From Mercurialis annua (Eukaryota > Streptophyta > Magnoliopsida > Malpighiales > Euphorbiaceae): 64,000 nucleotides of DNA. The stretch is from the NCBI RefSeq assembly GCF_937616625.2, contig NC_065574.1, forward strand, positions 55,518,052 through 55,582,051, written 5' to 3'. Made by a program: the position numbers and the translations under genes. The notes beneath the pieces are model-generated. The model saw nothing but the letters and a program-made list of their open reading frames with translations, was not told the origin of the DNA and made no database searches. How positions within the stretch are numbered: the stretch's first letter is position 1; the number at the start of each line of letters is the position of its first letter. This document shows positions 42,108-55,676 of the stretch, one piece after another.

Positions 42108-42327
42108 GGCCATGTTTGGTTCATGGAATAGGTGCGGAATGGAATAGCTATTCCGTATAGAATGACAATTCTTTGCTTTGGTTCATAGAATAGGTATTTC
42201 AAAGAATTGCTATTCCATGATTTTGTGGAATAAACACTCCTCTCAAAAACTAAAGAATGACTATTCCATTCCTTATGAAATAGCTATTCTATTCCATGCT
42301 ATTGTATTCCATGAACCAAACATGGCC
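42108..42327. mobile_element. Short MITE with GGCCATGTTTGGTTCATGGA ends
   Basis: 220 bp. The first 20 bases (GGCCATGTTTGGTTCATGGA) are exactly inverted at the right end. Internal GGAATAGCTATTCC palindromes. The flanks TAT and TAA do not give a clear target duplication. Confidence 0.7.
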
Positions 42328-43543
42328 TAAGAGAGTTGGAGAACAGGGGCACCACGACGCCGCAAGCTCCATTAAGAATATAATATCACGCTTGTCATAA
42401 ACAAAGATGTCTTTAAGCATATAAACGATGCATGTGTTTCTCTTCCATGAACGTCTAGTTTAAAGTCATCAGCGATTTTCACAGGCTTGTTAGCTAAATC
42501 CCAAAAATATCCAAAAAAAAATGGTCCTATTAGACGAATCCAAACCATTGTAATCTATTAGAATTCATGTTCCTAAATTATAGGTTTTTATAGTGTTTTT
42601 TTATTTTTATTTTGTTAAAATTTAAAATTTGATGTATCTATTAAAATATTGCACAATTTAAAATCTCTTCATATATATATATATATATATACACGATTCA
42701 TTTAAGGCCGGTGTGTTATAATATTATCTATCTACATATATAAAATAATCATACATGAAATATATAATATATATTGTGCCATATCAGCATCAAACAGAAT
42801 GTGAATGTATTTAGTAAAAATTAAAAAAATAAAATTATATATATAACAGTATTTAAAGCTAAATGCCATATCACACTAATATTTTATCTATTCTTCTCCA
42901 AATAAAAGAAAACCAAAGGTACAAGCGTAGTTGGAATTGATTCGTATAAGTATTTGTTTCCCTTAATTAAGGTCTTGAATTCGAGTCGTGGGTGTGTAAA
43001 AAATTTAAAATTCTTTAAATAGAATTTTTATCATTTTAACGTATCCTATCTGGTTTGGTCCGAATTGATCGGGATAATGTCTTCGGACGCTAGGCGGAAC
43101 CTATAATAAAAAAAGGAAAACAAAAAGGTTAAAAATTAAAATGAAAAGTAGTAAAAAGGAAGCAAAGTTATAAACTTTTGTTTTTAGAGACAAAGTTGTA
43201 AACTTATTTACTTTTTATCTTTTAATTCCTTTTTTTTTTTCATACTTTGTTACCCTTGTACCCTACTACCCCCACGTCCGCAAAAGAAACAACTCTCTCT
43301 CTTTCTCTTGTGTTCTCTCAACTGTCATTTTCTCACATATACTTCACACAACCATTCACTTCATACCTTCTCTCTTTTTCAATCTCATATTCATCCGACC
43401 CAGAAGTTTTACCTGAAAAATTCTAAACCCTTTTGCCCAAATTATCCATACCAACTAATATTTAATCGAAACACACTCTCTTGATCATCTAGCTCAACAA
43501 CAAACACAAAAAAAGAAGGGTTTGTTGTTTGGTTTTTCCAGTG
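42328..43543 (+). promoter_or_regulatory. Upstream region and probable 5' UTR of the KANADI gene
   Basis: AT-rich, with a tRNA-box-B-like phrase near 42975 (TTGAATTCGAGTCGTGGG) that may come from a SINE. From 43270 the sequence becomes CT-rich (AACTCTCTCTCTTTCTCTTG), as in plant 5' UTRs. The start ATG at 43544 follows. TATA position not determined. Confidence 0.35.
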
Positions 43544-46500
43544 ATGGAGCTGTTCCCTGCACAACCAGATTTGTCTCTGCAAATCAGCCCACCGAACAGT
43601 AAACCCACCTCAACATGGAGAAGAAGAGAAGAAGAAATAAAGTTGGGATTTTGGGACTCAAATAATTGTATGTCTTCATCACTAGCTAAACCTGATACCA
43701 CTGCTTTTGAGCTCACTTTGTCAAATCCAAGGGTTTCAGATTCTAATTCTAACCATTCTTCTCATCTTTTTCACAACACTACCAATTTTAACCCACATCA
43801 CTATCACGGCCATCAACAACAAAATCATCTCATGTTTCAGCAAGAAGCTGGTTTCTTGAGGCCTATAAGAGGAATTCCGATATACCAAAACCCTCCGGCT
43901 CGAACTAGTTCTGAGACAAGCTTAAGTACTCCGTTCCAGTCTCCGGCAGGGTTTATGAGATCAAGATTCATGTCTAGGTTTCCGGTGAAAAGAAGCATGA
44001 GAGCGCCGAGGATGCGATGGACCACAACTCTTCATGCTCGTTTTGTCCATGCTGTTGAGCTACTGGGTGGCCATGAAAGTACGCCATTATTATTTGCTTC
44101 TTCTTCTTGATTTTCTTCTGTAAATGATGATCATCCACTCATGTTCTTCTTCTTCCTTTTTGTTTATGGGGTTCAGGAGCTACACCTAAGTCAGTTCTTG
44201 AGCTCATGGATGTCAAAGATCTCACATTGGCCCATGTTAAGTCTCATTTACAGGTAATCTTTACTACTGAGTTTTGATTTTTTTCTTTGAATAGTTAAGA
44301 ACATGAGTGGAAGGTGTTTAAATATAAATTACAAATACCAATGTTTCTACTAGATCTGCTAAATAATAGAGTAGAGCTTTTTGCTTGGAAGGAAGAACCA
44401 GAGTGAATATCAAGAACACTGACCTAGCTACCTATATAGTCACAGACAGTAGAGAGAGAAACAAATTAGTAGAGATAAAAATAAAATAATGTAGTATGTA
44501 TTGTTTTCAGAAATCAAGTAAGACAAAGCTCAAAGAATTCAAAATCCAAGCCAGGACAAGTTTACACTCAGTACAATTATTTTTCCTTTTAAAACATTTT
44601 CTCTTACACCAAAGGTGGAAAACAAATACCAAGTACAAAAACACCATCATTTCTCAATCATATCTATCTCACTTCACTTGGGTTTATTTATCTACCCCTC
44701 TATTTTTACCATGGTTAAATATAAATACTTGTGTTTGTAGTTACACATATTTAGCTCACTTTTTACAGGTGGTACTCTCACTGTATCAGACCAATATCTC
44801 TGTATTATCCTTTATCAGTATATCGCTCTCTTTTGACCTTTTCTTTTAGGGTTAAAAGATCTTGTGGTACCAAATCCTTCAGTCATGTATCAATTAAGTA
44901 TTTTATACTTAATTTGTATTTTCTTGATAGTTTTTGGTTTCTTTTTATATTCCTAAACCTCAATTGTCATGTCAGATTCGCAGATGTCTGAATAATATTA
45001 AACGCTTTTCCGGGAGATTCTTGTCTTGACCCGGTTTTTGAGAAATTCATAGACCAAACCAAATCAAATGTTAGAAATTTAATATATTTTTCTCTCAGTT
45101 TACATTTTAATGGCATTTGGTTGGTTTGCTTTATAAATTTTTCATAAACCAGGTCTAGATAAGAATTTTTTTTCCCTATGTATCAATTTTTTCTTTATAT
45201 ATCATCAATATGGTTTGACAACTAAAACAAAAATATACAAATGATATAAAATAATTAAAAATTAGGTATCACATAAATATATAAGAGAGATCTGGTACCA
45301 CCTAGGGTTTAAACATTGTTTTTACACTACACTGAATATAATTAATTTAGTTCTGTTCTAAATTGGATTAGTTTTGGATAATGCAATTGCAGATGTATCG
45401 AACAGTGAAAACAACTGATCATAGGGCAGCAGCTTCTTCAGGTGTCTGTAATATTTTCTATCTGCTCTTTTAATTTATGTTTTTGTTGTGAGAGATCACA
45501 GAATTATGTAATGTTCCTAAAGGTGGGATTTGTTTTGTTTGACAGGACAATCAGATGTATTTGACAATGGATCGTCCGTGGATACTTGTGAAGATGTTAT
45601 GTTTGAGATTCAAAACTCATCAATAAATTCTGAAATATCAAAGCAACAGGGTATGCAAAATGGTGATCAGGACAAGGACTACCAACTTCTCTGGAGCAAT
45701 TCTTCCAGGTAAAACTTTTCTAAACTTCACAAAACCTGTGTATGATACTATTTTTGTAGCTTTCTTTTTCTAACTAAAGAGAAAAGATTGGACATTTTTA
45801 TATGAAAAAGCATTAAAGAAAATCAGATTAAAGCATTTTCCTACTTTTACAGACAAATATTCTGCCCATATAGAGTAATACTAGCAGTGCATGTCTTAGG
45901 AACATAATGGAAGACGACGCATGATGATAATTTCTGAATTTCTAATTTATTTTCACTATTTTTGAGCATTTTTAGAATAGGGTTAAGTATTTTTGCACTC
46001 ATAGATTTTTATTTTTAGAAATGGTTAATGAATTATAAAAAATTACAAAAAGATAACCGAATAGTTTTTGTACAAAACAGTCATCAAATCATAAAACTTA
46101 TAAAACAGTTATGAAACTATAACCTTCTTTATCAATAATTTATGGTTTGCCAAAGTGGGCGAGACAAAAATGTATAATTAAGCAGCAAGCCAGTAGCCGT
46201 TGTCACTCTTTATAATTCTGTAACCTTTTTTGTTAAAAATTATAGTTTGGTAAGTGTAAAAATATTTAACTCTCTAAAATACAAAGTAGTTGATATAAAG
46301 GGTATAAAATTTGTTGTATAGCACTAAAATTTTGTGTTATTTTATTTTGACTATCAAACCTTAATTTACTTCAATCTAGACTTTTTTATGAATAATTTTT
46401 TTGTTATAATGGCAAGAACTCTCAAATTTAAGAACTTACGCACAAGAAGTGGCGCACTAAAAGCAACAATTTTAAAAAAAGAGATACAACCGAACCAAAA

Positions 46501-48753
46501 TATAGTCGGAACTGTAAAAATCCAAAATTACAAGAAACAAAAGTCTTCATTGGTGATATCATGTCAAATTAAATTTATGTAGCAACCAAATATTACTGCG
46601 TCAATGAGTATTAAACTTTTGCGTTGATTAAACTTCGTAGTACAATAATTGTATTGAATAATTATTCTATGTATATGTTTTTGTATACAAACAGATACAC
46701 ATAACCTAAATAAGCACAGTTACATGCAAAAAGAGGATAGAATAAAATGATTTCACTGATATTGCTCTGTGTAAGACTGAAACTCAATGATGGGGTAATT
46801 ATTGAGTAAAAAGAAGTAAAAGAATGGAAACAAAAATCAACTATATAAATCCATCCATATGACAAAATTCACATTAAAAAAATGAAGATTTAACTTTCTT
46901 TTTGATTTTGTGGGCTCAGATTTTGAACAATTCATAAGGGTCCGACAATTGGAAAACTTAGTGTCAAAGGTAAAATTAAATAAAAAAAAACCCTAGTGAT
47001 GGACCCATTGGTAGAAATCTTGCTCCCAAAGTTACATGTCATTTCAAACTTCATTGCTAGATCTTAGTAATGGGATATCACATGGGCACCATTTCAACTT
47101 TTTTTTCAATTTCTTTTAAGCATAAAGTGAAAAGAGCTATAAATAAGACAGAAAAAAAGGATAAAAAGTTTTTTTTCCTGGGTTTTCTTTTTGGTTATCT
47201 GCATGACTTCCACTGATTGAAAATATTCTCTCAATCTGTTGATTTGTAGCAGGGAAGCCTGGTTGCATGTGAAACCTCAGGATTCTTGTGGAAACTTAGA
47301 GGTACCAAATAAATTCTCATGAACTTTGTTTTCCAAATTGTCCTTTTTATCACATGCATGCAGATTTTGTTGGAATGATTGAATAAAAGCAGATGCCTTA
47401 TTTTCTTGCTTGTTTGAGTCATGCAAATTAGAAAGAATGAAGAAAGGCAGAGCCCTTTGAAAAGGTTTTGTTTAGGTCATTGCATCATTAATTCAAGGGG
47501 TTAATTTTGTCACTTCCAATGTCTTGTGGAATGGAGAAATTGAAGTCTTCTTTTGATGTGGAAAGATTTTTTTTTTAATTCAAGCAGAAAGTCATTTTGG
47601 TCCTTAAATTTGTGCATCAACATCTATTAACTCATACTCACTGAATCTTAAGACAATGATTTCTATGTTTAGGTAAATCAAGGACAAAATTGTACAAAAT
47701 AAACAAATTCATGGATCAAAATGATCAAATTTTATTTCTATTTAATTTAAAAATAAAAAGTATATTGTTCTTGATTGACCTAACAATAGAGAGTATTAAT
47801 AAAAAATAAAAACAATGATTAAAATAATTGAGTGTGAGTTAATTGATTTTAATGCATAAATTCAGAGACTATGATAACACTTTATCTTTTTAATTCTTAT
47901 TTTGAGAAACTGATATTGTTAAATATTGCATTATTATCTGCACCCTATGACCTAAACCTTGAGCTCTCCTCATGAATTCCTTTAGGTTGAGCTTTTTGTA
48001 AAGGTGGTTAGGGTCAATAAGTTTAGTAGTAGAGATAGGTCAAATTTACAATAATAATTGAGTACTAATGTGTCATAAAATAACTTATAAATAAGGGTAC
48101 TAGTTATTAGCAGCTGTACAATTTAGCAGGCTTTCAAAAATATATTCTTACTCTTCTATATCTAATTGAATTTCTTCAATTAAATATCATATTCTGCCTA
48201 TTTCTTTAATTAAACATTATATTGTAGTCAAAATGTCCTTTTTGTGATTTCCGTATTGACACTCTTCTCTTGTGCTCTACTACTGCTACTGCTGCAGCTA
48301 CCTCTTGATTTATTGCTTACCTACTTCTTCTACTTCTAATTTCCGGGTTATATATTTTTACGGTTATTGAACTATTTTTTTAACAAAACAGTTAATAAAT
48401 TTTAAGAAATTATAAAACGGTTATTTAAAAGAAAAATTTACAAAATAGTTACCAGATTATAGTTTTTTTAATAAAACGGATACCAAATTATAAATGTGAA
48501 TGAGGTAAAATTGTACATCCATACAGTAAGTCGGTTACTATTTTATAAAAGAAATATAGATCGATAACCATTTCATAATTTTTTATAATACGATAACCGA
48601 TTATTAACGTATGCTTATTTTCTGAAACAGAAGCAAATGGGTCCAAAGTGCCTAAGCTATGAGAAAATATCAGAAGTAAGCTCACCAATTTTGTCCCTCA
48701 AGAAACCTAATTTAGAATTTACTTTGGGAGTTGAAGGTCATATAATTAAGTGA
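43544..48753 (+). CDS. KAN2: KANADI2/3-type GARP transcription factor
   Basis: Nuclear regulator of abaxial organ identity, usually a repressor. Six exons: 43544-44078, 44177-44253, 45393-45441, 45546-45708, 47253-47301 and 48631-48753, encoding 331 residues. The N-terminus MELFPAQPDLSLQISPPNSKP contains an LSLQI EAR-like repression motif and is diagnostic of KAN2-type proteins. A His/Gln/Asn-rich stretch follows, then FLRPIRGIPIYQNPP. The GARP DNA-binding domain spans about residues 150-210: KRSMRAPRMRWTTTLHARF, across the intron, to SHLQMYRTVK. After it come SSGQSDVFDNGSS and, from the short last exon, KKPNLEFTLG, the conserved KANADI C-terminal motif. The GARP domain is split by two introns at the usual places. 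Introns 4 and 5 exceed 1.3 kb and contain MITE-like sequence. KAN2 versus KAN3 is not resolved. Confidence 0.93.
45975..46270. repeat. MITE-like sequence in KANADI intron 4
   Basis: AGGGTTAAGTATTTTTGCAC at the left and GTAAAAATATTTAACTCT at the right form inverted ends. The interior (AAAACAGTCATCAAATCATAAAA) resembles the repeat in intron 5. Confidence 0.5.
48345..48612. repeat. MITE-like sequence in KANADI intron 5
   Basis: Interior of repeated words for an inverted pattern: CGGTTATTGAACTA on the left, and ACGATAACCGATTATTAACG on the right inverted. It ends about 20 bp before the acceptor of the last coding exon. Confidence 0.5.
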
Positions 48754-50113
48754 TCACAAAATGATCATGATATCCATGGGGGGGCTGGCTGAGGCTTTAT
48801 GTAGTGAAGAGAGAATCAGGTGAGAAAATAAGAAAAGAAAAAGAGAGAAAAGTAAAAGAAAAAGAGAAGCAGACAAGAAAGCAAAAAAAGAGTGGAATAT
48901 CTTTCTAGTCAAGCTCTCTGTGTCATCATTTATTATATTCCTACGTAAATATCAAATCTAATTCATTTTCTTTTTTACTATTTTCTGTTTATATAGAAAG
49001 CAAATGATCTGAAAAGAAAAACAAAATAGTTTTTCTTTTCCCACTTTTGAGGTAATACATTTTGAGAGTTGTTGTTCTTTGCTTATATTTTATTTTGATG
49101 ACTGTATTATATTTGGTAACCAAGTTTGCATTTAAGTGACAACCGAATAATTTTTTTTTTTGGATAAATGATAGATATATTAGCACAACCTCAAAATGAG
49201 GTTGGCAAAAAACGAAACGAGAAACAACTAAGCATTGTTACAGAAGAAATCTATACAACGAAAAACATCATTTCCCGAGTAGCTGAAACTTTGGTTTTTA
49301 ACCCTGTAGAACTCGACTGCTTGATGAATGCATACGATGAAGAGTGACTGAATATTCGATTGCTCATTATGCGTTTGTGGCAATCGGTTTTTGATATTTA
49401 TGTCAAATTATGTAAACATAATAAGTCAAGAATCGATTTGATTTTTATGTGTTTATTGATCCAAAAACACTTGTTGTCACTTCAATGCAAGTTTACCCAA
49501 TCGATATGAATTAAAGTATACTCACCAAAATGAAATATAAGAAAAGTATAGCCATGGCTAGAATCTAGTACAAAAAAGAGGGCTTTAGCCATTTTAAAGT
49601 ATGAAGTGATCCTTAATACAGTGTAATGGAGCACATTTACTTTTTAAAAAATTTGTTAATTTCACCAATGATAATATTTGAATAAAGGGTTTACGCAACC
49701 CTTAAATTTGTATCGCATGGTCAAATAAATAAATTTTAACTTTTTGGGTTAATTACATTTCAAATTTGTATTTTCAGAGTCAAATACATTAATTTAGTCA
49801 AATAGGTCCCTAAATTTGTGTCTCATGATCAAAAAATCGATGTTTAAGGTATACAATTTTGGGGTTCCTTGATCGATATTAAAAGAGTTTGGTGATCTAA
49901 TTGACTGATAAAATTAAAATAACTTATTAATTTGATTCCGAAAATACAAATTTAAGACCTAATTAACCTATAAAAGTTAATTGTATTTAGTTGATTCCTA
50001 AACACAAATTTTTAAACCACGTTGATTTTTTGTTTGGATTATTTAGACGCTCTTTGTACATCCATTCCAAGATATTCTCACATTTTATATACTTTTCACT
50101 TTACGAACCAAAA
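48754..50113. other. 3' flank of KANADI and intergenic DNA
   Basis: A purine-rich tract (GAGAAAAGTAAAAGAAAAAG, about 48810-48900) lies in the probable 3' UTR. At 49680-50010 a degraded repeat of the type 'TAAATTTGTATCGCATGGTC' is present. No gene seen. Confidence 0.3.
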
Positions 50114-50275
50114 AAGGGGAGTGGCTCCCCTCAAGTTCATAATCCCTTCTATTTTTCTCAAGTCCATTTAGATGGACGACACATAAGCAAATATCATTTT
50201 GCTTATGTGTCATCCATCTAAATGAATTTGAGGAAAATAAAGGGGATTATGGACTTGAGGGGAGCCATTCCCCCA
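50114..50275. mobile_element. Near-perfect long hairpin (fold-back MITE)
   Basis: Arms of about 75 bp: GGGAGTGGCTCCCCTCAAGT on the left and its near inverse ACTTGAGGGGAGCCATTCCC on the right. They are joined at CATAAGCAAA-TATCAT-TTTGCTTATG. AAAAAA flanks both sides. Arms differ at only a few bases. Confidence 0.8.
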
Positions 50276-51025
50276 AAAAAGTATTGCAAAGCCTTTGAGA
50301 GTCCGGAAAAAGGCTCAGATACAAAAGCATAATTGGTAATAATAATATAAAGCTGGTAAAGCCGTTCGTGCTTTAGTTATAAATAAGAAAAATATATAAT
50401 ATAACATATTTATTTTAATATTTAAATTGTTGATTGTTTTAAATATTATGTAAATTTCTTTTAAATTAACCATGTGAATATGAGTTGTATGTAATAATTA
50501 TTCTTTAAAGAATATAACTAATAAAATATACGTTCAAGTTATATTTCAATTGCATAATAAAATTTCATTCTATTAAAGGCACACTATACGCTATAGCTGA
50601 TGATCAGCACATGCATGCATGGCGATACATTCAATTTTATATCAGATAATGCCGAAATTCTAAATCTTTGATGTCATTTAAAGAATATTATTATTTGCAA
50701 TGATTAACTTTATCATTACATTCAATTTAGTATTTGGATAAAGTTTGGACTGTCATAATTCAGCTTTACAAAAAGAAGATTGCATCCCGCAATCTGTAAC
50801 CATGCACCAAGGAAGCTTCTTTGAAAGTCCCATTATCTATAGTAAACCCTAATTACTTCACCGGGCAAAAGTTATTGAAGTAGTAGTTTATTTAAGTGTC
50901 ATTGGTAGCTATTAGAGATTATCCACCATTTGTTTATAATTTTCAATTAATTTATTTCCTCTTATAAAAATTATAGGTGTAGACATTGTTAAATAGGTTA
51001 TTATGTTTTTTATTATATAGGATAA
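50276..51025. other. Intergenic stretch, nothing recognised
   Basis: AT-rich, no supported frame or repeat up to the start of the tandem duplication. Confidence 0.3.
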
Positions 51026-51057
51026 TATAGTCGTTTTTTTCTTTTTCCTTTTAATAA

Positions 51058-51140
51058 TCGGGAAGGGGTGAGCGCTTATGGAGGATTTGAACTCACGACT
51101 TAATAATTTTGCCGTTCAGCATTTGAGATATAATTCATTG
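51058..51140 (-). mobile_element. Possible tRNA-derived SINE fragment (copy A)
   Basis: In minus orientation AAGTCGTGAGTTCAAATCC resembles a pol III box B in a tRNA-like context, followed by CTCCATAAGCGCTCACCCC. It lacks nine bases (ACTTATATC) present in copy B. Confidence 0.35.
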
Positions 51141-51667
51141 TTAGTTCTCTTTTTTTTTTATCTTAGTCTATACAACCGACCCTCTAATGATTAATATATA
51201 CGATGGATTAAAAAATTATTATTAGAATTATTAATTTATTGAATACTTCATAAGACATAATATTAAAATTGATTCCCTGAAATTTTATTAATTATTAAAA
51301 TTATTAATTTATTGCGTATTAATTATTAGAAAGTCTAATGTGTATATATATATATCATATTTTGTATTGTTTAATGGTTAAAGTTTTCTATTCTAATTTT
51401 GGCCTCCATCTACTTAGATATCTTTTTCTTTTCTATAAATTGTAGATTCAATCTTGGAGTTTTCTTTTTGGTTTCTCGCCTTTTGTGTCGGTTGATCATT
51501 TGTTTGATTACACGTCTATTCCGGTTGCTCGTCTTTGGTTGTGCGTTTGTTTAATTGCTCGTCTTTTCTATTGGTTACTCATCTGTTTGGTTGCTCGTCT
51601 TCTTTTAGTTGCTTGTCTCTTGGATTTTTCAATTAATTTGTGTTCTCTATTGACAATTCTCTTAGTT

Positions 51668-52300
51668 ATGGATGAAAATACAGATGATTCGCTTCAAGCA
51701 TTTAATGTTCAGTTAAATGGTAAACATTATTTATATTGGGGTTATTCAATGAAATAAACAAAAGTAGGGATATGCTTCATATGCTTTTCTTAAGCCTAAG
51801 GATTGCACAACGATTATATATGTGACATTAGTAGATAACTTGGAGATAGATAATTCCAAAATCATTACTTGAATCAATGATTTTGTTAGGCATTTGATAG
51901 ATACCCAGTTAGCAAAATATGAGACAACTAAATAAGTTTGTGATCGTCTAGTTAGACTGTATACACAGTCTAAGTTTCAAAACAGTACCAGTTGGAATTT
52001 GAAATACGTGTTCTTCACTAGAAACATATGAATATTCAAGTTTTATAATGCTATGATATATTTGTGGGAGCAATTGGCCCTCACATAATATGCTTAATTA
52101 CGAGTCTTTTGGGATTTATAATGAACCAAGAGAGGAGTAGAGGTTGGTACAATTTTTAATGGCTCTTCGTGATGAGTTTGAAGACTTCGAGTGCCCATTC
52201 TACATCGTCATCCTTTTTTGTTTTGTACGATGAATACTGATCTTGACAACATCCTTTCTGGCTTTGAAGTAAACTTATCTGATCGGATAATTCTGCAAGT
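51668..52300 (+). pseudogene. Copia-like gag relic (copy A)
   Basis: Begins MDENTDDSLQAFNVQLNGKH and YLYWGYSMK, the Copia gag opening (N-G-x-N-Y-x-x-W-like), then stops. Later pieces in shifted frames include LMALRDEFEDFECP, another Copia gag phrase. Riddled with stops; not functional. Confidence 0.5.
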
Positions 52301-52309
52301 ATATAAAAT

Positions 52310-53330
52310 CTGATACATCTTATGGGGTATGGCAAACCGGATTTTGAGTTGTGAATCGGAAGATTAAAATTCTTTAATGCGGAAATAATAATTTAAAGGA
52401 GTTAAGAGTTTAGGGATTGACACAAGAGATTTAGAGTGGTCAGATCACAAATCGATCCTACTCCACTACTTAATCAAAGATTGAGATTTAGAATCCACTA
52501 AAAAAGATTCACAAGAAGTTTTCTAAGATAACTTCAAACTTAGTGTTTTATAGCTAAACACCAACTATGAGATTTTTCAAAGTTAATCTCTAACTTACAA
52601 GGGTTGAGTTTTCTCAAAGCTAAACTCTAACTCACACTTGATTTTCTAAGGCTAATCAAGAACCCACAATGATTTAAGAGTTTACAAGCTTACTCCAAAA
52701 CTACAACAAAACAAATGTAAATTTTAGATGTGTATTTGTTGTTTCAAGGTGTGGAAATCATTAGCCTTGAAACATTGCAAATGAGTTTATATTTATATCC
52801 AAAGAAATCCTCAAACAAAGCACTAACAAACAAAATAAATCTTGCTCTCAGCAAAAATATCTCCCCCGAGATGAAAATATAACAGTTGAGATATTTGAAT
52901 AGGCCAAAAACCTTCAACGGCTAGTGCCACGTGTTAACGCTTCATTGGGTCTTCAAAAATATATGTTGGATCTTCAACGGTCTCATTTATCGCGCCCGAG
53001 ATGTATTTGTCGAACCCATGATTCGTTCCAACGGTCGACTAGGATTTTGTCAGCTCTAATATCTCCCCCGTGATATTTCTATCTCCCCCTTGATATATAT
53101 CTCCCTCGAGATGGTCTTTTCATCACGGGCAAGATATGCTACTGGACAACTTGCTATTCAAAAACTCGATTTTTGCTAGAGAGCCCCGAATTGACTTTTA
53201 ATTGTTCCTATGAGTTCCTATACACTAATGAACAAGATTAGATCATTCATAGTTGATTGTCAAAATCAAAATAAAGGAGTTTAAAAGGACAAGGATCCAA
53301 CAAAATCAATTATAGGCGTAAAGCGGTTTG
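52310..53330 (-). repeat. LTR-like segment with ATCTC...GAGAT palindromes (copy A)
   Basis: Phrases such as GACACAAGAGATTTAGAGTGG and CGATCCTACTCCACTAC occur in plant Copia LTRs. From 52859 to 53135 several short palindromes recur: ATCTCCCCCGAGAT, ATCTCCCTCGAGAT and variants. The duplicate is at about 58510-59520. LTR borders were not found. Confidence 0.4.
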
Positions 53331-54707
53331 GTTAAGTTTATTTGGGTTTGGTTTGAATGGTTGGGTTGTTTTAAGTTTTAGTTTTTTTTAATTGTATTAT
53401 TGGGGGTATTTTAGAATTTTTGGGGTTTTTGGTGAGGTGTCACCTGACACCTAACATGGCCTGACATGAAGTCAGAATTTGTTCAGTCTGACATTTGAAA
53501 ATCGCTGCCACGTCACCCTTTTTTAACAAAAATCGATGATTTTGGTTTTAGGAGGTTTTGTGAGCGCCGCCACAAAGATCAGGGGGTTTAGCGCCCGTAG
53601 CCCTTAAACTCGGGGGCAATGGGTAATTATTATCCCCCGTTTTTAGTTTTTTCCAAATCCATACATGATGTTTAGATGATACTCATTCATTGGTGTAATT
53701 TGCTGAGGTGAAAGTCATTTTTCAGCTGCCATCTCGGCAAACTATAATTTCGTGTATGAATTCGGAAAAAAAATTAAAGTTGGTGTCCAAATATGATACT
53801 TTTTAAAAGACGTAATTAAATTTAAAAACGTGTAAAGTTGGTGTATTTTTATGATATTAACACTAATATAAATTGATTACTTTCTAATCATGTAATTATT
53901 AGTTTGTATAAACCGTTTATTATAAACGATTAATTATTAGAATTAAATTAAGTAAGAATCAGATAAAAAAATTCAATTTAACATATTTTAATTAAATTTA
54001 TTCTTATTTTCTTCATTAATAATGGAGTCTGTCTTCTGATCCGGTGATTTAACCTGCAAAATAAGGTAGAAGCTAACCGGACGGTGGTCCGATTAACTCT
54101 CCGATGCTAAAGTCAGTTTAGGCTTTAAGCAGCGTTTTTAATATATGAATGTCATTGTGTGTTTAGGCATACCTCAAACTCTTTATATAGTAGTTGATCG
54201 TATACCTTGTAGAGTCGGAATAGGAAAGTGAATCCTATTTAGTAGGGTTTCACTCTGATTGGGAGTATAATTCCTTATTCGAACATGAGTCCTATTTACG
54301 AACGTCTTCCTAAATAGTCTCGTCTTATTAAGTTAGAGGTTATCTTTCTAAGCTGGAGTTTGTATCTAAATAGAAAAGATATTCGAGAATCATTGCAGAT
54401 CTATTATCTACCTGAATTCCAGGGTCGACGCGCTTTGTCCGACTCCTCAGGGATTCGGTTTTTATCCTCGTGATCGAGATTATATATTCCAATCGAGGCA
54501 GAAATCATAGATTCAGCCACCAGTTTTGTCTGGCTTACCCCTTTGGCGGGAGTCCGATATCATTTAAAAGTGGATCTCCTGCGACTCGGCTCCATAGTTA
54601 TGGTAGGATTCGGTATCCCTCAATTGATGATGAGTAAATAAAAAACATTACCATTGAAAATCCTTCAAAATAATTGCTACAAAATGATACAATATAGGGC
54701 AAATGAA

Positions 54708-54957
54708 TATAAAAAGCCAAACCTTGTATGAACGTTTCACCAAAGTTTAAATTTTTCAATTTTATCCAATTTATCTTGAAACGCAGGATTTCGTTCTAAT
54801 TATGTTCAACTACGCGATTTTGCTTGTGTGGCATGCCACATCAGCAAAATCGCGTAGTTGGACATTATTGAAACGAAAACCTGCGTTTTTTGACGATACA
54901 TATAAAATTGAAAGGTTTGAATTTTTGTGAAATTTTCATGAAAGATGTGGCCTTATT
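54708..54957. mobile_element. Fold-back MITE with palindromic core (copy A)
   Basis: Arms start TATAAAAAGCCAAACCTT and end, inverted, at GGCCTTATTTA. The core (54807-54860) pairs AACTACGCGATTTTGCT with AGCAAAATCGCGTAGTT around TGTGGCATGCCACA. The second copy is at 60899-61149. Confidence 0.65.
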
Positions 54958-55676
54958 TAATTATTTGATTTAAAATATAAATGTAATTTTTCAAAAAAAA
55001 AAATTCGTAATCTAAACTAGTTTTATAAATGGTACGTTATTTTCTTAAAATGTTATCAATCATAAATTTTAATTGAGAATTGTAAAAAAAAAGACCACAC
55101 AAGTAATTCTTTAAATTTAATAATCATGGTACCTGATCCAAATTTTTCATAAGAAGTAACCAAATTTTTCATAAGAAGTAAGTATATGAAAATATTTATG
55201 AGGAAATAAAGTCATATAAGGAGAAAATAAAAATATTTTGACACCAAAAAATATATAAAAATATAAATACATTTGGTTTTTTTATATTATTTTAAGAGTA
55301 TAAAAATTATATTTTTTTTGTGTTTTAGGGATCATTGAATGTTTATAAATAAAATTATTATTACAAAACTAATACTACTATTTAAAGAAAATTATGAGTA
55401 CAGGGATGATGGAGCTTTGTATGTGATTTAATAAAACAAATCTTGCAAGCTTTTGGCCTGATCATCCTATAGTGCAAGGACTGAGGCCACGTTCTTCTTA
55501 TTTGAGTTATGATGGCACTTGACAACTTCTCAAGTAAATAATCTAAGATACTAAATTCATTACGCTATCTAAACAATTACATTTATATATCAGCCCTACT
55601 TTCAAGAGATAGATTTTCGGAGCAGTAGATGCATGCACATTAAAACCACTAAAGAATTACATCACACAACAGCATA

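Noticed and set aside
42970..43080. tRNA gene suggested by a box-B-like phrase
   Set aside because: No acceptor stem, anticodon arm or box A could be found; at most it is a SINE remnant.
51485..51757. 90-codon Leu/Val/Cys-rich frame, first taken for a small membrane protein (repeated at 57693)
   Set aside because: The hydrophobic part comes from simple repeats of GTTGCTCGTCTT and runs into a Copia gag-like segment that stops at once; it is transposon debris.
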